DNA of 64,000 nt from Leptospira johnsonii (GCF_003112675.1 NZ_BFAY01000008.1:1-64000), one strand, 5' to 3'. Counted from the stretch's first letter, positions 18,736 to 28,111 are shown. Notes: a model not told the origin generated them from the sequence alone. Made by a program: numbers and translations.

Positions 18736-21153
18736 ATGAAATATTACTCTTACAGGGTCCTATTTTTTCTTCTCATATTTTTTGCGAATATTAGTTGTTA
18801 TAAACCTCCGCAAGCATCCACACTTTTAGATCTTTTCAGTTTAAAAACGGATCTGGATGCATTCAATACTCCGATCAAAGTTTTTGTTCAAGTTTCCGGC
18901 TTAAGCTCCGGAACGCTTACAGTCTCCAACCATTTGGGAGAAACCTTGGCATTTCTTTCTAATGGGACTCAGGTATTTCCCACGCTGACCAAAATGGGAA
19001 ACCAATATTCAGTTTCCATAATAGGTATTTCGGGAGCTTCTTCTCAGCAAGAATGTAAGATCAGTAATCCTGAAGGACCGATTCTATATCCGAAGACCGT
19101 AATTTTTATCAGTTGCGGAAAAGTATTTTACGATCTTTCCGTGAAAGTTATCGGTTTAGATCCATCGATTGCAGGGACTTCTCCGCTTGTTCTACAAAAT
19201 ATGTCGGACAAGATCACCTTTACAGCGGACGGAACGAAAACATTCGCTCATAAAGTAGGAGATTCTGCCAGTTATTCGATCAGTTTCATCTCTACTCCCA
19301 CGGGACATTCTTGCTCCTTCGTTCCAAACGGCTCCGAAACTGGAACCATGTCTGGAGCTCCGCTCACTTTGCTCTTGGATTGTATTTCGGTTTTGGAAAT
19401 TTTTCCTAAGTCTAAGATACTCACTCCGACCGGCAAAGTTTCGATCAAACTTTCTTTCCATGGAGTAGATCCGGGAAGTTGTAGTTTTAATCCGATTACT
19501 CTTCCAGGAAAAAATAATGTGGCCTCTCTTGGAAATCCGCCTAGTATCACTTATCCTTCCGGTCCGGATGATCATACGATCGTAATCCTTCCGAATCCAC
19601 CGGACCTCTGGGGACCTCCGGGAAATTCTTTCTTTGAATTAATCGGCTGTACCGCAAAAAGTTTACCCATCCAAAATGGAAATCCGATCCATTATGATTT
19701 TATAACTTCTTCCAATATTCGTTTGGTAGATGAAAGTAATGGAATAGACGATCCAGGATGCGGAACTGGTTTTGGACCGAGCCAATTTTGTAAAAGTATC
19801 GAAAAAGGAGTCCAAGAATGTGACTTAAGCGGAACCATCTGTTCCGTTTTCGTTTCAGAAGGAAGTTATACTCCTTCTACCCAAATTTTCTTAAGCGGAA
19901 ACACTTCCCTATTCGGCGGTTTTACTTCCGGTTTTCCGGATCTGGATTCTGATCCAAGTATTCATCCGACAAGGATTGTAGATGATACACCTTCCAGTTG
20001 TGGGACATCCTTCTCGAATTTCTGTAATGCGATCTTGATCTCTACCACTTCTTTAAATTTGCCTACAACAAATCTTACAGTAAGCGGATTCCAGATACAG
20101 ATGAATCTAATTGGAGATTATTCTACTGGGATCCAAGTTTTAAATTCCAGGACCAATCTAGGACAGATCATCATTTCTAAAAATATGGTATTTGGCAGCG
20201 AAACGAATTCAAACGGAGTTGGGATCCGCACAGGATTACTGATCAACCAATCGGATCATGTGGTCGTGACTGAAAATTGGCTTAGAGGCGGCTCCGGAAG
20301 ATCTCATTCTATCGGCGCAATGTTAGAAGGAGCCGGAACTATAGCCCAACCTATCATACTTTCCAGAAATATTTTGGACGGACTGGTTAGTATAGAACCG
20401 ATAGGATTCAGCGCTGGACTTTGGATAGAAACAGGCAACTTCGAAGCGGTGATCGTTTCTGAAAATAAGATTAACTCTTATCAATATTTAAATCCTGGTT
20501 TGGTTTCCGAAAATTCGTATGGGATCATTCTTACCGATGCAGCAGATTCCAGTAATATTATAAACAACGATATTTATATTGGAAATTCCCAAAATACATC
20601 CTTAGGAAAATCCACCGGGATATTTTTACAGGCAGGATTCGGAATTCATAAAATTCTAAATAACCAAATTTTCTCTAGAGTATTGTCCGCTAATAGTGCA
20701 GGGATTATTGTTGCTTCTCCTCCGGATCCAGGCTCCATTATTCGAGGAAATAATTATTTCGTAAGCGTGCCTGTCGTTATAGGTTTGGATCAATATATTT
20801 TCTGCGGAAGCACCTTGAACCAAGAAGATTGTGCTCATCCGATCTCAGGACAATTTATAGGCGATTATTCCAATAGTTATGGACAAAATCCAAAATTTGC
20901 GGATACGATTGAGATCGAAAAGATTTGGAATTTCAATCTTCCTTTCGGAATTCCAACATCTGCAAATTCTCCTTGTTCTTCTCTTTATGGAGGAGTGGAT
21001 CTAAATACAATTCCGCTTCCGATCACTTCCATTCCATTTATACAAACGGATTTTTACGGAAGTCCAAGAACGAATACTTTCAGTCTATTCACTCCTCCAG
21101 GAGCAGGATCCATTTCTATCGGTGCAATTGAATCGGATGCAAATTGTTTCTAA
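18736..21153 (+). CDS. Hypothetical lipoprotein with beta-helix-like C-terminal half
   Basis: From the ATG at 18736 this gives 805 residues with the leader YRVLFFLLIFFANISC (lipobox). The longer open frame from 18619 overlaps the previous gene and lacks a signal sequence. The N-terminal ~330 residues contain three beta domains of the type shared with the upstream lipoprotein (GTQVFPTLTKMGNQYSVSI, DGTKTFAHKVGDSASYSIS). A DUF1565-like segment follows (CKSIEKGVQECDLSG, VFVSEGSYTPSTQIFLSG). The C-terminal half has turn-rich phrases such as NLTVSGFQIQ, HVVVTENWLRGG, AVIVSENKINS and SNIINNDIYIG, the pattern of a right-handed parallel beta-helix. The role is unknown. Confidence 0.7.
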   Translation: MKYYSYRVLFFLLIFFANISCYKPPQASTLLDLFSLKTDLDAFNTPIKVFVQVSGLSSGTLTVSNHLGETLAFLSNGTQVFPTLTKMGNQYSVSIIGISGASSQQECKISNPEGPILYPKTVIFISCGKVFYDLSVKVIGLDPSIAGTSPLVLQNMSDKITFTADGTKTFAHKVGDSASYSISFISTPTGHSCSFVPNGSETGTMSGAPLTLLLDCISVLEIFPKSKILTPTGKVSIKLSFHGVDPGSCSFNPITLPGKNNVASLGNPPSITYPSGPDDHTIVILPNPPDLWGPPGNSFFELIGCTAKSLPIQNGNPIHYDFITSSNIRLVDESNGIDDPGCGTGFGPSQFCKSIEKGVQECDLSGTICSVFVSEGSYTPSTQIFLSGNTSLFGGFTSGFPDLDSDPSIHPTRIVDDTPSSCGTSFSNFCNAILISTTSLNLPTTNLTVSGFQIQMNLIGDYSTGIQVLNSRTNLGQIIISKNMVFGSETNSNGVGIRTGLLINQSDHVVVTENWLRGGSGRSHSIGAMLEGAGTIAQPIILSRNILDGLVSIEPIGFSAGLWIETGNFEAVIVSENKINSYQYLNPGLVSENSYGIILTDAADSSNIINNDIYIGNSQNTSLGKSTGIFLQAGFGIHKILNNQIFSRVLSANSAGIIVASPPDPGSIIRGNNYFVSVPVVIGLDQYIFCGSTLNQEDCAHPISGQFIGDYSNSYGQNPKFADTIEIEKIWNFNLPFGIPTSANSPCSSLYGGVDLNTIPLPITSIPFIQTDFYGSPRTNTFSLFTPPGAGSISIGAIESDANCF

Positions 21154-21234
21154 ATACAGACCGAGGACCAATCACGAGATGATCTATGAGGATTTAAAGC
21201 TTGATACATCCAGATTACCACGTTCCATGGAAGT

Positions 21235-21753
21235 ATGTCAGACATTTCGATTTACGAAATCACAGTAACACAAGTAATCAAAAATTTAGAACACTTAAAA
21301 CGATTTATAGATAAGGGAAAAAGTTTTGCCGAATCCAAAAATATCGATATAGATGTTTTATTGAATGCAAGGCTCGCTCCAGACCAATACAATTTTATCC
21401 GCCAAATACAAACAGCTTGCGATACAGCGAAACTTGGAGCAGCACGTTTAACCGGAAAACATTTCCAATCACATGACGATAAGGAAAAAACTCTTTCCGA
21501 CGTGATTGATCGTATCGATTCCGTTGTAGGAATTCTAAAAGAACTGAAACCGGAAGATTATAAAGAAGCTGCCGACAAAAAAATATCTCTGCCTCGTTGG
21601 GAAGGTAAATCCCTAACCGGAAAAGAATATGCTCTTCATCATATGATCCCGAACTTCTTCTTTCATATCGTAACCGCTTACGATATCCTCAGACATAATG
21701 GAGTGGAACTTGCTAAGAAGGATTATCTGGGTGATTTTCCTTTTAAATCCTAG
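21235..21753 (+). CDS. DUF1993-family protein
   Basis: A 172-residue protein matching DUF1993, a DinB-like helical-bundle family: ITVTQVIKNLEHLKRFIDKG near the start, LAPDQYNFIRQIQTACDTAK in the middle, and the C-terminal ALHHMIPNFFFHIVTAYDILR followed by GVELAKKDYLG. No catalytic role is established for the family. Some members have been linked to metal-binding DinB folds, and histidines are present in the C-terminal motif. It lies 60 bp upstream of the ArsR-AHSA1 pair. Confidence 0.88.
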   Translation: MSDISIYEITVTQVIKNLEHLKRFIDKGKSFAESKNIDIDVLLNARLAPDQYNFIRQIQTACDTAKLGAARLTGKHFQSHDDKEKTLSDVIDRIDSVVGILKELKPEDYKEAADKKISLPRWEGKSLTGKEYALHHMIPNFFFHIVTAYDILRHNGVELAKKDYLGDFPFKS

Positions 21754-21790
21754 ACCAAACTTTTTTCTCCAAATTCCCACTTTTTTCAAA

Positions 21791-21842
21791 CTTAGGTATT
21801 TACCTAAGTTTATTTGTATGCTATAGTTAGGCAAGTGCCTAA
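21791..21842. promoter_or_regulatory. Two palindromes, likely ArsR operators
   Basis: CTTAGGTA-TT-TACCTAAG (21791-21808) and TTAGGCA-AG-TGCCTAA (21827-21842) are perfect, related palindromes whose centres are 35 bp apart. The second overlaps the probable GTG start of the ArsR gene. They share the core TTAGG(T/C)A-N2-T(A/G)CCTAA, fitting cooperative autorepression. Confidence 0.7.
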
Positions 21843-22182
21843 GTATAGTAACCATCTAGACAACTTGTTTCACGCTCTTGGGGATCCCACAAGAAGGTCC
21901 ATTTTAGAGCGTTTGAGCATGGGGCCGGCAACAGTCGGAGAATTGGCGGAGCCGTTCAAAATGGCTCTTCCTTCTCTAATGCAGCATCTAGGAGTGTTGG
22001 AAGATTCTTCTCTGGTTCGTTCCGAAAAAGTGGGCCGGGTAAGGACTTATAAACTTACCCAGGAGACCATGCGAGTGGGAGAAGATTGGTTCGTTAGACA
22101 ACGCACCCTATGGGAAAGAAGGCTAAACCAACTGGACAGTTACTTACTTGAAATGAAGGAGAAAGAAAATGGCAAAGACTAA
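21835..22182 (+). CDS. ArsR-family regulator of an AHSA1 pair
   Basis: A winged-helix repressor (115 residues from GTG at 21835). It contains [50 protein letters not shown] and [12 protein letters not shown], typical of the subfamily encoded next to SRPBCC/AHSA1 proteins. The frame is also open from a TTG at 21814, but the GTG has a TTAGG just upstream and yields the normal family N-terminus. Both lie inside or near the operator palindromes, so initiation and repression are likely coupled. It overlaps the AHSA1 gene by 14 bp. There is no metal-binding cysteine pattern. Confidence 0.9.
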   Translation: MPKYSNHLDNLFHALGDPTRRSILERLSMGPATVGELAEPFKMALPSLMQHLGVLEDSSLVRSEKVGRVRTYKLTQETMRVGEDWFVRQRTLWERRLNQLDSYLLEMKEKENGKD

Positions 22183-22657
22183 TTATTACCAACCGGACCC
22201 AAAAACAGATCTAGTTCTGGAAAGGATCGTAGACGTTCCAAGAGAACTTGTTTGGAAAGCATGGACCACTCCGGAACATATCCTGAAATGGTTTACCCCT
22301 GCCCCTTGGAAAACTATAGATTGTGAGATCGATCTTCGTCCAGGTGGGATCTTCCGCACGACTATGTTGTCTCCGGAAGGGCAAGAATTCCCGAACAGCG
22401 GTTGTTTCTTGGACATAGTTGAAAACGAGAAGCTTGTATTTACCGATATTTTTGAACCAGGGTTTAAACCTACTGCAAACGGCGGATTTTTTACCGCGAT
22501 CCTTACATTAGAAAAACATGGTAATGGAACCAAGTATCATGTTCTTGCTCGCCATAAAGATGAAGAGAGCAGAAAGAAACATGAGGAAATGGGTTTCCAT
22601 GAGGGTTGGAACGCAGCTCTAGACCAATTAGTAGAACTTATGAAAGCGGTTCACTAA
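22169..22657 (+). CDS. SRPBCC/AHSA1-domain protein
   Basis: A 162-residue START-like (AHSA1, activator of Hsp90 ATPase homology) protein. It has [28 protein letters not shown] at the N-terminus, [22 protein letters not shown] and the terminal [17 protein letters not shown] helix. The fold forms a hydrophobic cavity for small ligands. The ligand is unknown. It is translated from a start inside the ArsR gene and is presumably repressed by it. A paralogous pair lies at 45273-46030. Confidence 0.92.
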   Translation: MAKTNYYQPDPKTDLVLERIVDVPRELVWKAWTTPEHILKWFTPAPWKTIDCEIDLRPGGIFRTTMLSPEGQEFPNSGCFLDIVENEKLVFTDIFEPGFKPTANGGFFTAILTLEKHGNGTKYHVLARHKDEESRKKHEEMGFHEGWNAALDQLVELMKAVH

Positions 22658-22676
22658 ACTTCCAAAAAATGCAGAC

Positions 22677-22724
22677 GATCAACTAAAATGGGAAAATCAT
22701 TCTTTCGATTTTAGTTGGTCTTTT
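22677..22724. terminator. Bidirectional rho-independent terminator candidate
   Basis: GATCAACTAAAAT (22677-22689) pairs with ATTTTAGTTGGTC (22708-22720), 13 positions with one G-T wobble, followed by TTTT. An A-run lies on the other side (22665-22670). It sits between the convergent AHSA1 gene and nor operon. Confidence 0.75.
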
Positions 22725-22731
22725 GTATATT

Positions 22732-23199
22732 CTAAAATTCTATTTTATACGTTGCGTGGCATCTAACGCAATTTTGAGTAAGTTTGTCCAGTTCCCGGAG
22801 AATCACTTTCGTATTTTTCTTTTGCCTTAGATCTTCTGCGATCTTATCGAACTGGTCATGAGTACCGAATCCCAACTGTTTGAATTCGATGGGTAATTTC
22901 AAAAGGATTGTTCTTTCCTCATCTTCCAGCTTTTTCACCATAGCCATTCCGCTCGCAGAAGCCGCCAACTCCGCCTTCTGATAATCCTCTTCTGCCAATG
23001 CGGAAACGATTCCGTTAATGGAAGCAAGCAATCCTCTCATTTCCGTTAAGACCAAATTTCTCTCTTCCGGGTTTAAATGGATTGCCACTCTTCCGTCTAT
23101 CGATTTAGACACATTACCCAAAAAGAAAAAGTAAAGAAAAACAGAAACAGATATCGCCCATAATAATATAGAGATGAGTCCTAAGGGTATTTTTTTCAC
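22732..23199 (-). CDS. Membrane-anchored c-type cytochrome, c'-like, of the nor operon
   Basis: A 155-residue protein with an N-terminal membrane anchor (LGLISILLWAISVSVFLYFFFLG), a helical periplasmic domain and a single haem site CVRCH (C144, C147, H148) 8 residues from the C-terminus. A haem at the extreme C-terminus of a four-helix domain is the layout of cytochromes c', which bind NO. The resemblance is architectural, not proven. It is the last gene of norC-norB-norQ-norD on the same strand, 59 bp after norD, so a role in NO handling or electron supply is inferred. Confidence 0.75.
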   Translation of the reverse strand: MKKIPLGLISILLWAISVSVFLYFFFLGNVSKSIDGRVAIHLNPEERNLVLTEMRGLLASINGIVSALAEEDYQKAELAASASGMAMVKKLEDEERTILLKLPIEFKQLGFGTHDQFDKIAEDLRQKKNTKVILRELDKLTQNCVRCHATYKIEF

Positions 23200-23258
23200 A
23201 ATTTACTCCATTTTAAGAATAGCAACGTTTTATAATATACATTATATATACTTTAAGT

Positions 23259-25037
23259 TCAACGAACCAGCTTGATAAAAAAATCGGTCAATGCTTCCGG
23301 CAATTCTTTCGGGTTTGGCAAGATCCTATAGGATTCCTTTCCGAGCATTGCGGGAAGATATTGTTTTGCACTTTTATCTATTGCAAGTGCAAAGACCCCC
23401 ACATTCGATCTCTCACATTCAAGAACCGCTTTTTTCACGTCTTCTATTCCGTATTTTCCTTCGTAACGATCATAATCATTCGGTTTACCATCCGTTAAAA
23501 GAAGGATCCAACGTTTTTGGCTTTTTTCAGCTTGGATCAGAGAAAGAGAATGTCGGATCGCAGGTCCAATTCTAGTATATCCCTTAGCCTCCATAAGCCC
23601 TATTCTTTCTCTGGATCTTTCCCAAGGTTCATCAAAACTTTTTATATTAGAATAATCGCAATGATTCCTGGTATTGGAATAAAATGAATCAATCCTAAAA
23701 CGATCTCCGAATTCTGAACAGATCTGCCCGAATAAGACCAAGGAGGCCTTTTCCACATCCAAGATCCTTTGGTTATCCACATACGAATCGGTAGATAAAC
23801 TCATGTCCGCAAGCAGAAGAATGGAAACTTCTCTGAGCCTATTTCTGTCCGACAAATACACATTTTCAGTCGGAGTTTGTCCACAAGATAGATCTGAGAA
23901 ATATTGCAAAGCAGCGTCCAGATCCAAATCCTCTCCATAAGATTGTCTTTTTAGAGAAGTTTTAAGATTAAAGAATCGATTCATCCTGGAACGAAGCGAA
24001 TTTAAGGTGCTATAATTTTCTTCGAAGACTTTTTTCGTGAATCCTAAGTCTGCATCCGAAAATTTCTTAGGAAACACCTTACAATGATCTTTTCTATATT
24101 TCCTTTTTCTAAAGTCCCATTCATCGTACGAGATAGGATTTTCTTCCGAGCGATCATTCTCCACTTCTCCAGCAAATAATCCCGAGAAAAAATCTGTCCT
24201 AAAAATGGAATGTGTAGGTTCGTTGGAACGAACAGTATGCCTAAGATCCAGCTCTCGAATCGCATCTTCTTGTTCCGATAAAGTATCGGATCCGTCAAAG
24301 TCTCGCCAGTTTCCTTGGAATTCTTCTGCTGTTTCCACCTTTTCGAATTGGTGCATCAGGGTATAATCTTCTTGGGATTTCAGATCCGCTTGAATCGTCT
24401 CTATCCTTTCTCTAGGCTTCCCTTCCAACTCCGTTTGGATTTGGTCCTGTTCTGTTTTCTGAGAGAGTAATTCTTGAGAAGAGATCGGAGCTTCTAGCTT
24501 ATTTAAAGAAGAAGACATCCAAATCCCATGCAATAAGGAAAGATCCTCTGGCAATTGTTTATTTTTTAATATACCTTTTTGGAATTCACTCTCTACTTTC
24601 TGTACGGATTCAATCAGCCATTTTGCATCCGGAAAATTTCTTTCTAAGCTCAAAAGCACCTTTGGATACGTTTCGGCCGCAGCTTTTAAGGATTCGCTCC
24701 TGCTTCTACTCTCATCCTTCTTCCAATGAAATCCCAATCTTCTTTGCTCTGAAATATAAAGTATTCTGAATATATAAAATTCAAAATTCGATAATGTCTC
24801 CGATCCATGAGAATAGGATTCCGGTAAAAAATAGATCTGATCTTGAAATCCTCCTTCTTTTTCAGCGGGCAAGATCTCTACATTCTCTCCGGTCAAAGAT
24901 TTGGCCAAGACAGACAGTCTGGTTTTAACTTCGGAGAGTTTTACTATTTTACTTTTTAGGAATGGATCTTTTTCGGAAGTGAAAATTTCTCTGACAGTAT
25001 TATAGGTTTTTTTAAATACGAATTCTTCCCAACCCAT
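23259..25037 (-). CDS. norD: Nitric oxide reductase activation protein NorD (VWA domain)
   Basis: A 592-residue protein of the NorD/CbbO type. The long N-terminal region is poorly conserved. The C-terminal ~200 residues form a von Willebrand A domain with the MIDAS motif in ILLLADMSLSTDSYV (D-x-S-x-S) and ILLLTDGKPNDYDRYEG. NorD works with the MoxR ATPase NorQ to insert non-haem iron into NorB or otherwise mature it. norQ ends one base upstream. The gene order norC-B-Q-D is the standard one. Length is in the normal range. Confidence 0.93.
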   Translation of the reverse strand: MGWEEFVFKKTYNTVREIFTSEKDPFLKSKIVKLSEVKTRLSVLAKSLTGENVEILPAEKEGGFQDQIYFLPESYSHGSETLSNFEFYIFRILYISEQRRLGFHWKKDESRSRSESLKAAAETYPKVLLSLERNFPDAKWLIESVQKVESEFQKGILKNKQLPEDLSLLHGIWMSSSLNKLEAPISSQELLSQKTEQDQIQTELEGKPRERIETIQADLKSQEDYTLMHQFEKVETAEEFQGNWRDFDGSDTLSEQEDAIRELDLRHTVRSNEPTHSIFRTDFFSGLFAGEVENDRSEENPISYDEWDFRKRKYRKDHCKVFPKKFSDADLGFTKKVFEENYSTLNSLRSRMNRFFNLKTSLKRQSYGEDLDLDAALQYFSDLSCGQTPTENVYLSDRNRLREVSILLLADMSLSTDSYVDNQRILDVEKASLVLFGQICSEFGDRFRIDSFYSNTRNHCDYSNIKSFDEPWERSRERIGLMEAKGYTRIGPAIRHSLSLIQAEKSQKRWILLLTDGKPNDYDRYEGKYGIEDVKKAVLECERSNVGVFALAIDKSAKQYLPAMLGKESYRILPNPKELPEALTDFFIKLVR

Positions 25038-25038
25038 A

Positions 25039-25863
25039 TCAGATCATCAAAGAGACAAGATCTTTTAAGGAACGGATCGTATCCGGATCATCACTTAATG
25101 GTTGCACTATGGCAACTTCGCAAGACAGACGAGAAGGTAATCCGGTAGAGATCAATTTTGCCGCATCAACGAGTAGCCTTGTGGAACAGGATTCCAATAA
25201 TCCCAACTCGGTCAGATTTCGGATCTTCTCGGCGAGTTTTACTAACTTAGAAGAAATGGAAGAAGAAACTCCAGTCTCTTTACTCAATATCTCTATTTCC
25301 GTTTCTTTATCTGGATAATCGAATTGTATGGATATAAATCTTTGTCTTGTAGAAGGTTTTAATTCCTTCCAACCTCTTTGGTAACCAGGATTATAAGAAG
25401 CAACCAAAACAAACGAATCTGGTGCTTTTAAATTTTCATTCTTTCTATCTATATAGATTTCCCTCCTGTGGTCCGTTAAAGGATGGATAGATACGATCGT
25501 ATCAGGCCTTGCCTCCGCTATTTCATCTATATATAATATTCCTCCCGACCGAACACTTCTCGTCAAAGGTCCATCCTGCCAGACTGTTTCGGAACCTTGG
25601 ATCAAAAATCGTCCGAGTAGATCCACTGCAGAAGTTTCCTCATGACAAGATACACTTGTCATAGGTAGACTCAACTTAGAGGCCATAAATTCCACAAAGC
25701 GAGTTTTGCCACAACCAGTGGGGCCCTTGAGCAGGATAGGAAGTTTATTCTTATACGCGTGTTCGAATATCTCTATCTCCTGCCCGATCGGTCTATAATA
25801 AGGGACTTCCCCTTCTCCAGAATACATTCCATTTTTATGATCTGTTTTAGGATCTACGGGCAA
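25039..25863 (-). CDS. norQ: MoxR-type AAA+ ATPase NorQ
   Basis: An AAA+ chaperone with Walker A GPTGCGKT, Walker B GGILYIDEIAEARPDT and the family N-terminus YYRPIGQEIEIFEHAYKNKLPILLKG. It acts with NorD to activate nitric oxide reductase. The start is ambiguous. The frame is open to an ATG at 25920, giving 293 residues but overlapping norB by 74 bp with no ribosome site. A TTG at 25863 (274 residues) has GGGAG nine bases upstream and overlaps norB by only 17 bp, and is preferred here. An ATG at 25827 also exists, after the norB stop. Confidence 0.92.
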   Translation of the reverse strand: MPVDPKTDHKNGMYSGEGEVPYYRPIGQEIEIFEHAYKNKLPILLKGPTGCGKTRFVEFMASKLSLPMTSVSCHEETSAVDLLGRFLIQGSETVWQDGPLTRSVRSGGILYIDEIAEARPDTIVSIHPLTDHRREIYIDRKNENLKAPDSFVLVASYNPGYQRGWKELKPSTRQRFISIQFDYPDKETEIEILSKETGVSSSISSKLVKLAEKIRNLTELGLLESCSTRLLVDAAKLISTGLPSRLSCEVAIVQPLSDDPDTIRSLKDLVSLMI

Positions 25864-27217
25864 GAGAAATATCTCCCGAAGCTTGTTCCGCACCCAGGGC
25901 CTCGTCTGTAGGTGTTCCAAAACGTATGAAGTTTATAATGAATGCAATAATCCCGGCAGTAAACACAAGTGCGGCCAAAACTAAACCTAAGAAGTGAACT
26001 TGGATCTCTTTTTGGACAGTCAAAAAGTCTAATCCGAGTTTTCTCTCCAAGTAAACCTGTGCGATACCCGCCACAGCAAATGCACCGGTCATTCCCAACA
26101 TTCCTATATTAGAAGCCCAGAATGCAAAAAGTCCGGTAGGATTATTCCAAAGTTTTCTGCCAGTAAGTAAAGGCATTGCGTATGTCAAGATAGCAAAGAC
26201 GATCATTGCATAAGCTCCCCAAAATGCGAGATGCCCATGCATAGCTGTGATCAAGGTCCCGTGAGTGTATAAGTTCACTTGAGGAAGAGTATGTGCAAAT
26301 CCCAAAAACCCTGCTCCCACAAAAGACATGACTGCACTTCCGATCGTCCAAAAAAGAGCGATCGTATTCGGATGGTTCCTTCCACTTTTTCGATACATAG
26401 AGATCGCAAACATTGCCATCGCAAGGAATGCAAGTGGCTCTAACATCGAGAAGAATCCCCCTACCCATTTCCAATATTCAGGAACTCCAATATAGTAATA
26501 ATGATGGCCTGTTCCTAAGATCCCGGATAAGAAAGTCAAACCGACGATCACGTACAGCCACTTTTCGATAACTTCACGGTCTACTCCCGTAAGCTTGATA
26601 AGAAGGAAGGAAAGTATCCCTCCCATGATCAATTCCCAAACTCCTTCTACCCAAAGATGGACTACCCACCAACGGAAATAAGAATCCACCGTTTGGCTGT
26701 TAAATTGGATCATTCCAGGAAGATACAAAAGTGCGGCGGAAAAAAGACCGAAATATAGGACCAGAGCTGTTGTAGTATATCTTTTCCCTTTCCAGACGGT
26801 CATTCCTATATTAAAAAGAAATAATAGAACGTTAACGACTACCAGATAATCTAATGGCCGTGGGATCTCTAAAAACTTTCTTCCTTCCCAAATATTAAAA
26901 TGGAATCCTATGATGGACACCACTCCGACCAAGATGAGAGAGATTAATTGAATATAGGCAAGTTTTTCGGAATAGATCTCTCTATCAGATTCGTCTGGAA
27001 TAATATAATGAGCAGCGCCCATAAAACCTGTCAGTAGCCAAACCACCAATAAATTCGTATGCGTAGCCCTTGCCGCATTGAATGGGATCCAATCATGGAG
27101 AACATCGAATCCCATTCTGGCAAATCCCATCACGAACCCATAAATTATTTGCAAGGACAATAAGAGCATGCAGGTGGCAAAAAACCAATACGCAATTTTT
27201 TGAGATTTATACTTCAT
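25847..27217 (-). CDS. norB: Nitric oxide reductase catalytic subunit NorB
   Basis: A 456-residue, 12-helix haem-copper oxidase-superfamily protein. Family motifs are ARATHTNLLVVWLLTGFMGAAHY (haem b ligand), WWVVHLWVEGVWELIMGG with the FeB histidine and glutamate, LGTGHHYYYIG and ITAMHGHLAFWGAYAM. It lacks the N-terminal quinol-oxidising extension of qNor, so it is the cytochrome c-dependent type, consistent with the upstream norC. It reduces 2 NO to N2O at the cytoplasmic membrane. It begins 31 bp after norC. Confidence 0.97.
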   Translation of the reverse strand: MKYKSQKIAYWFFATCMLLLSLQIIYGFVMGFARMGFDVLHDWIPFNAARATHTNLLVVWLLTGFMGAAHYIIPDESDREIYSEKLAYIQLISLILVGVVSIIGFHFNIWEGRKFLEIPRPLDYLVVVNVLLFLFNIGMTVWKGKRYTTTALVLYFGLFSAALLYLPGMIQFNSQTVDSYFRWWVVHLWVEGVWELIMGGILSFLLIKLTGVDREVIEKWLYVIVGLTFLSGILGTGHHYYYIGVPEYWKWVGGFFSMLEPLAFLAMAMFAISMYRKSGRNHPNTIALFWTIGSAVMSFVGAGFLGFAHTLPQVNLYTHGTLITAMHGHLAFWGAYAMIVFAILTYAMPLLTGRKLWNNPTGLFAFWASNIGMLGMTGAFAVAGIAQVYLERKLGLDFLTVQKEIQVHFLGLVLAALVFTAGIIAFIINFIRFGTPTDEALGAEQASGDISLARRS

Positions 27218-27248
27218 AAAGAAACCGTTATATTCTAATCCTATTTGT

Positions 27249-27935
27249 TTATTTCAACTGAGAGAGATAAGAGGACAGATCCTTGATCTCACTATCCGTA
27301 AGCGGAAGTTTAGGCATTGCTGTGCCAGGCTTGACCTTTTGTGGATCCTTCAACCAATTTTGTAGATATGCCAGATCGTATTTTTTTCCGACTGAATCCA
27401 AAGCAGGACCAACATTCCCTCCGGAACCGGCAACGGAATGACAAGCGGTGCAGATCTGTTTGAACTTTTCTGGTTGAGTGACAGAAGCAGATTCAGAATT
27501 TACGATTTGGGTAGAAGTTTTATATTCCGGCTTAGGAGGAAAACCTTTTAGATCCAGCTCTCCATTCCATTTCAAGAATGCGATAATATCCGAGATCTGA
27601 GATTCCGAAAAATCATACTTTACCATTTTTCTTTCTCCAGGATACATCGCCTCTGGATCCTTTAAAAACACGCGGATCCATTCTGGACCTCTTCTTTCGT
27701 ATACCTTTGTCAATTCGGGAGCGTAATACGCTCCTTCTCCCAAAATTGTATGACATCCCATACAATTATTTTTTTCCCAAAGTTCTTTACCTCGGATCAC
27801 CTCTTCGCTCAAGGTTCGAGAAGAAGGAGAAGAGTAAACGTACTTTAAGGAATCATATGTAAGCATCAGAAAAACTGCGGAAAATAAAAAAGTCCCGACC
27901 AGGAAAAATAATTTCGCCTGAAATTTTGTAAGCAT
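27249..27935 (-). CDS. norC: Nitric oxide reductase cytochrome c subunit NorC, dihaem form
   Basis: A 228-residue protein. One N-terminal membrane anchor (about 8-27) is followed by a NorC domain with haem motif CMGCH (C58-H62) and the family text ILGEGAYYAPELTKVYERRGPEWI. After a linker (EYKTSTQIVNSESA) there is a second cytochrome c domain with CTACH (C162-H166) and a probable methionine ligand in PGTAMPKLPLT. Normal NorC is about 150 residues with one haem, so this is a NorC-cytochrome c fusion. It is the first gene of the operon, 94 bp from the Fnr/DNR-type site. Confidence 0.93.
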   Translation of the reverse strand: MLTKFQAKLFFLVGTFLFSAVFLMLTYDSLKYVYSSPSSRTLSEEVIRGKELWEKNNCMGCHTILGEGAYYAPELTKVYERRGPEWIRVFLKDPEAMYPGERKMVKYDFSESQISDIIAFLKWNGELDLKGFPPKPEYKTSTQIVNSESASVTQPEKFKQICTACHSVAGSGGNVGPALDSVGKKYDLAYLQNWLKDPQKVKPGTAMPKLPLTDSEIKDLSSYLSQLK

Positions 27936-28029
27936 ACCTTAATCCTTATCTCAAAAAAAACCGCGAGCTCGCAGTAAACAGTGATTTAGAAATCGGAGAG
28001 CATTCTGGGCGATATTTCAAAAAATTTCC

Positions 28030-28043
28030 TTGATATAGATCAA
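28030..28043. promoter_or_regulatory. FNR/DNR-type operator
   Basis: TTGATATAGATCAA is a perfect TTGAT-N4-ATCAA site in the divergent gap between norC and the Crp/Fnr regulator gene. With the centre at 28036.5, a class II geometry (-41.5) would place starts about 34 nt before the regulator ATG or about 60 nt before norC. A weaker relative, TTGAATTATTCAG, begins at 28075. Confidence 0.85.
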
Positions 28044-28111
28044 ACATATTAAGAAAATTTTGAGAATCTTTGGCTTGAATTATTCAGAAAAGACAATATA
28101 AAACAGTCGTT

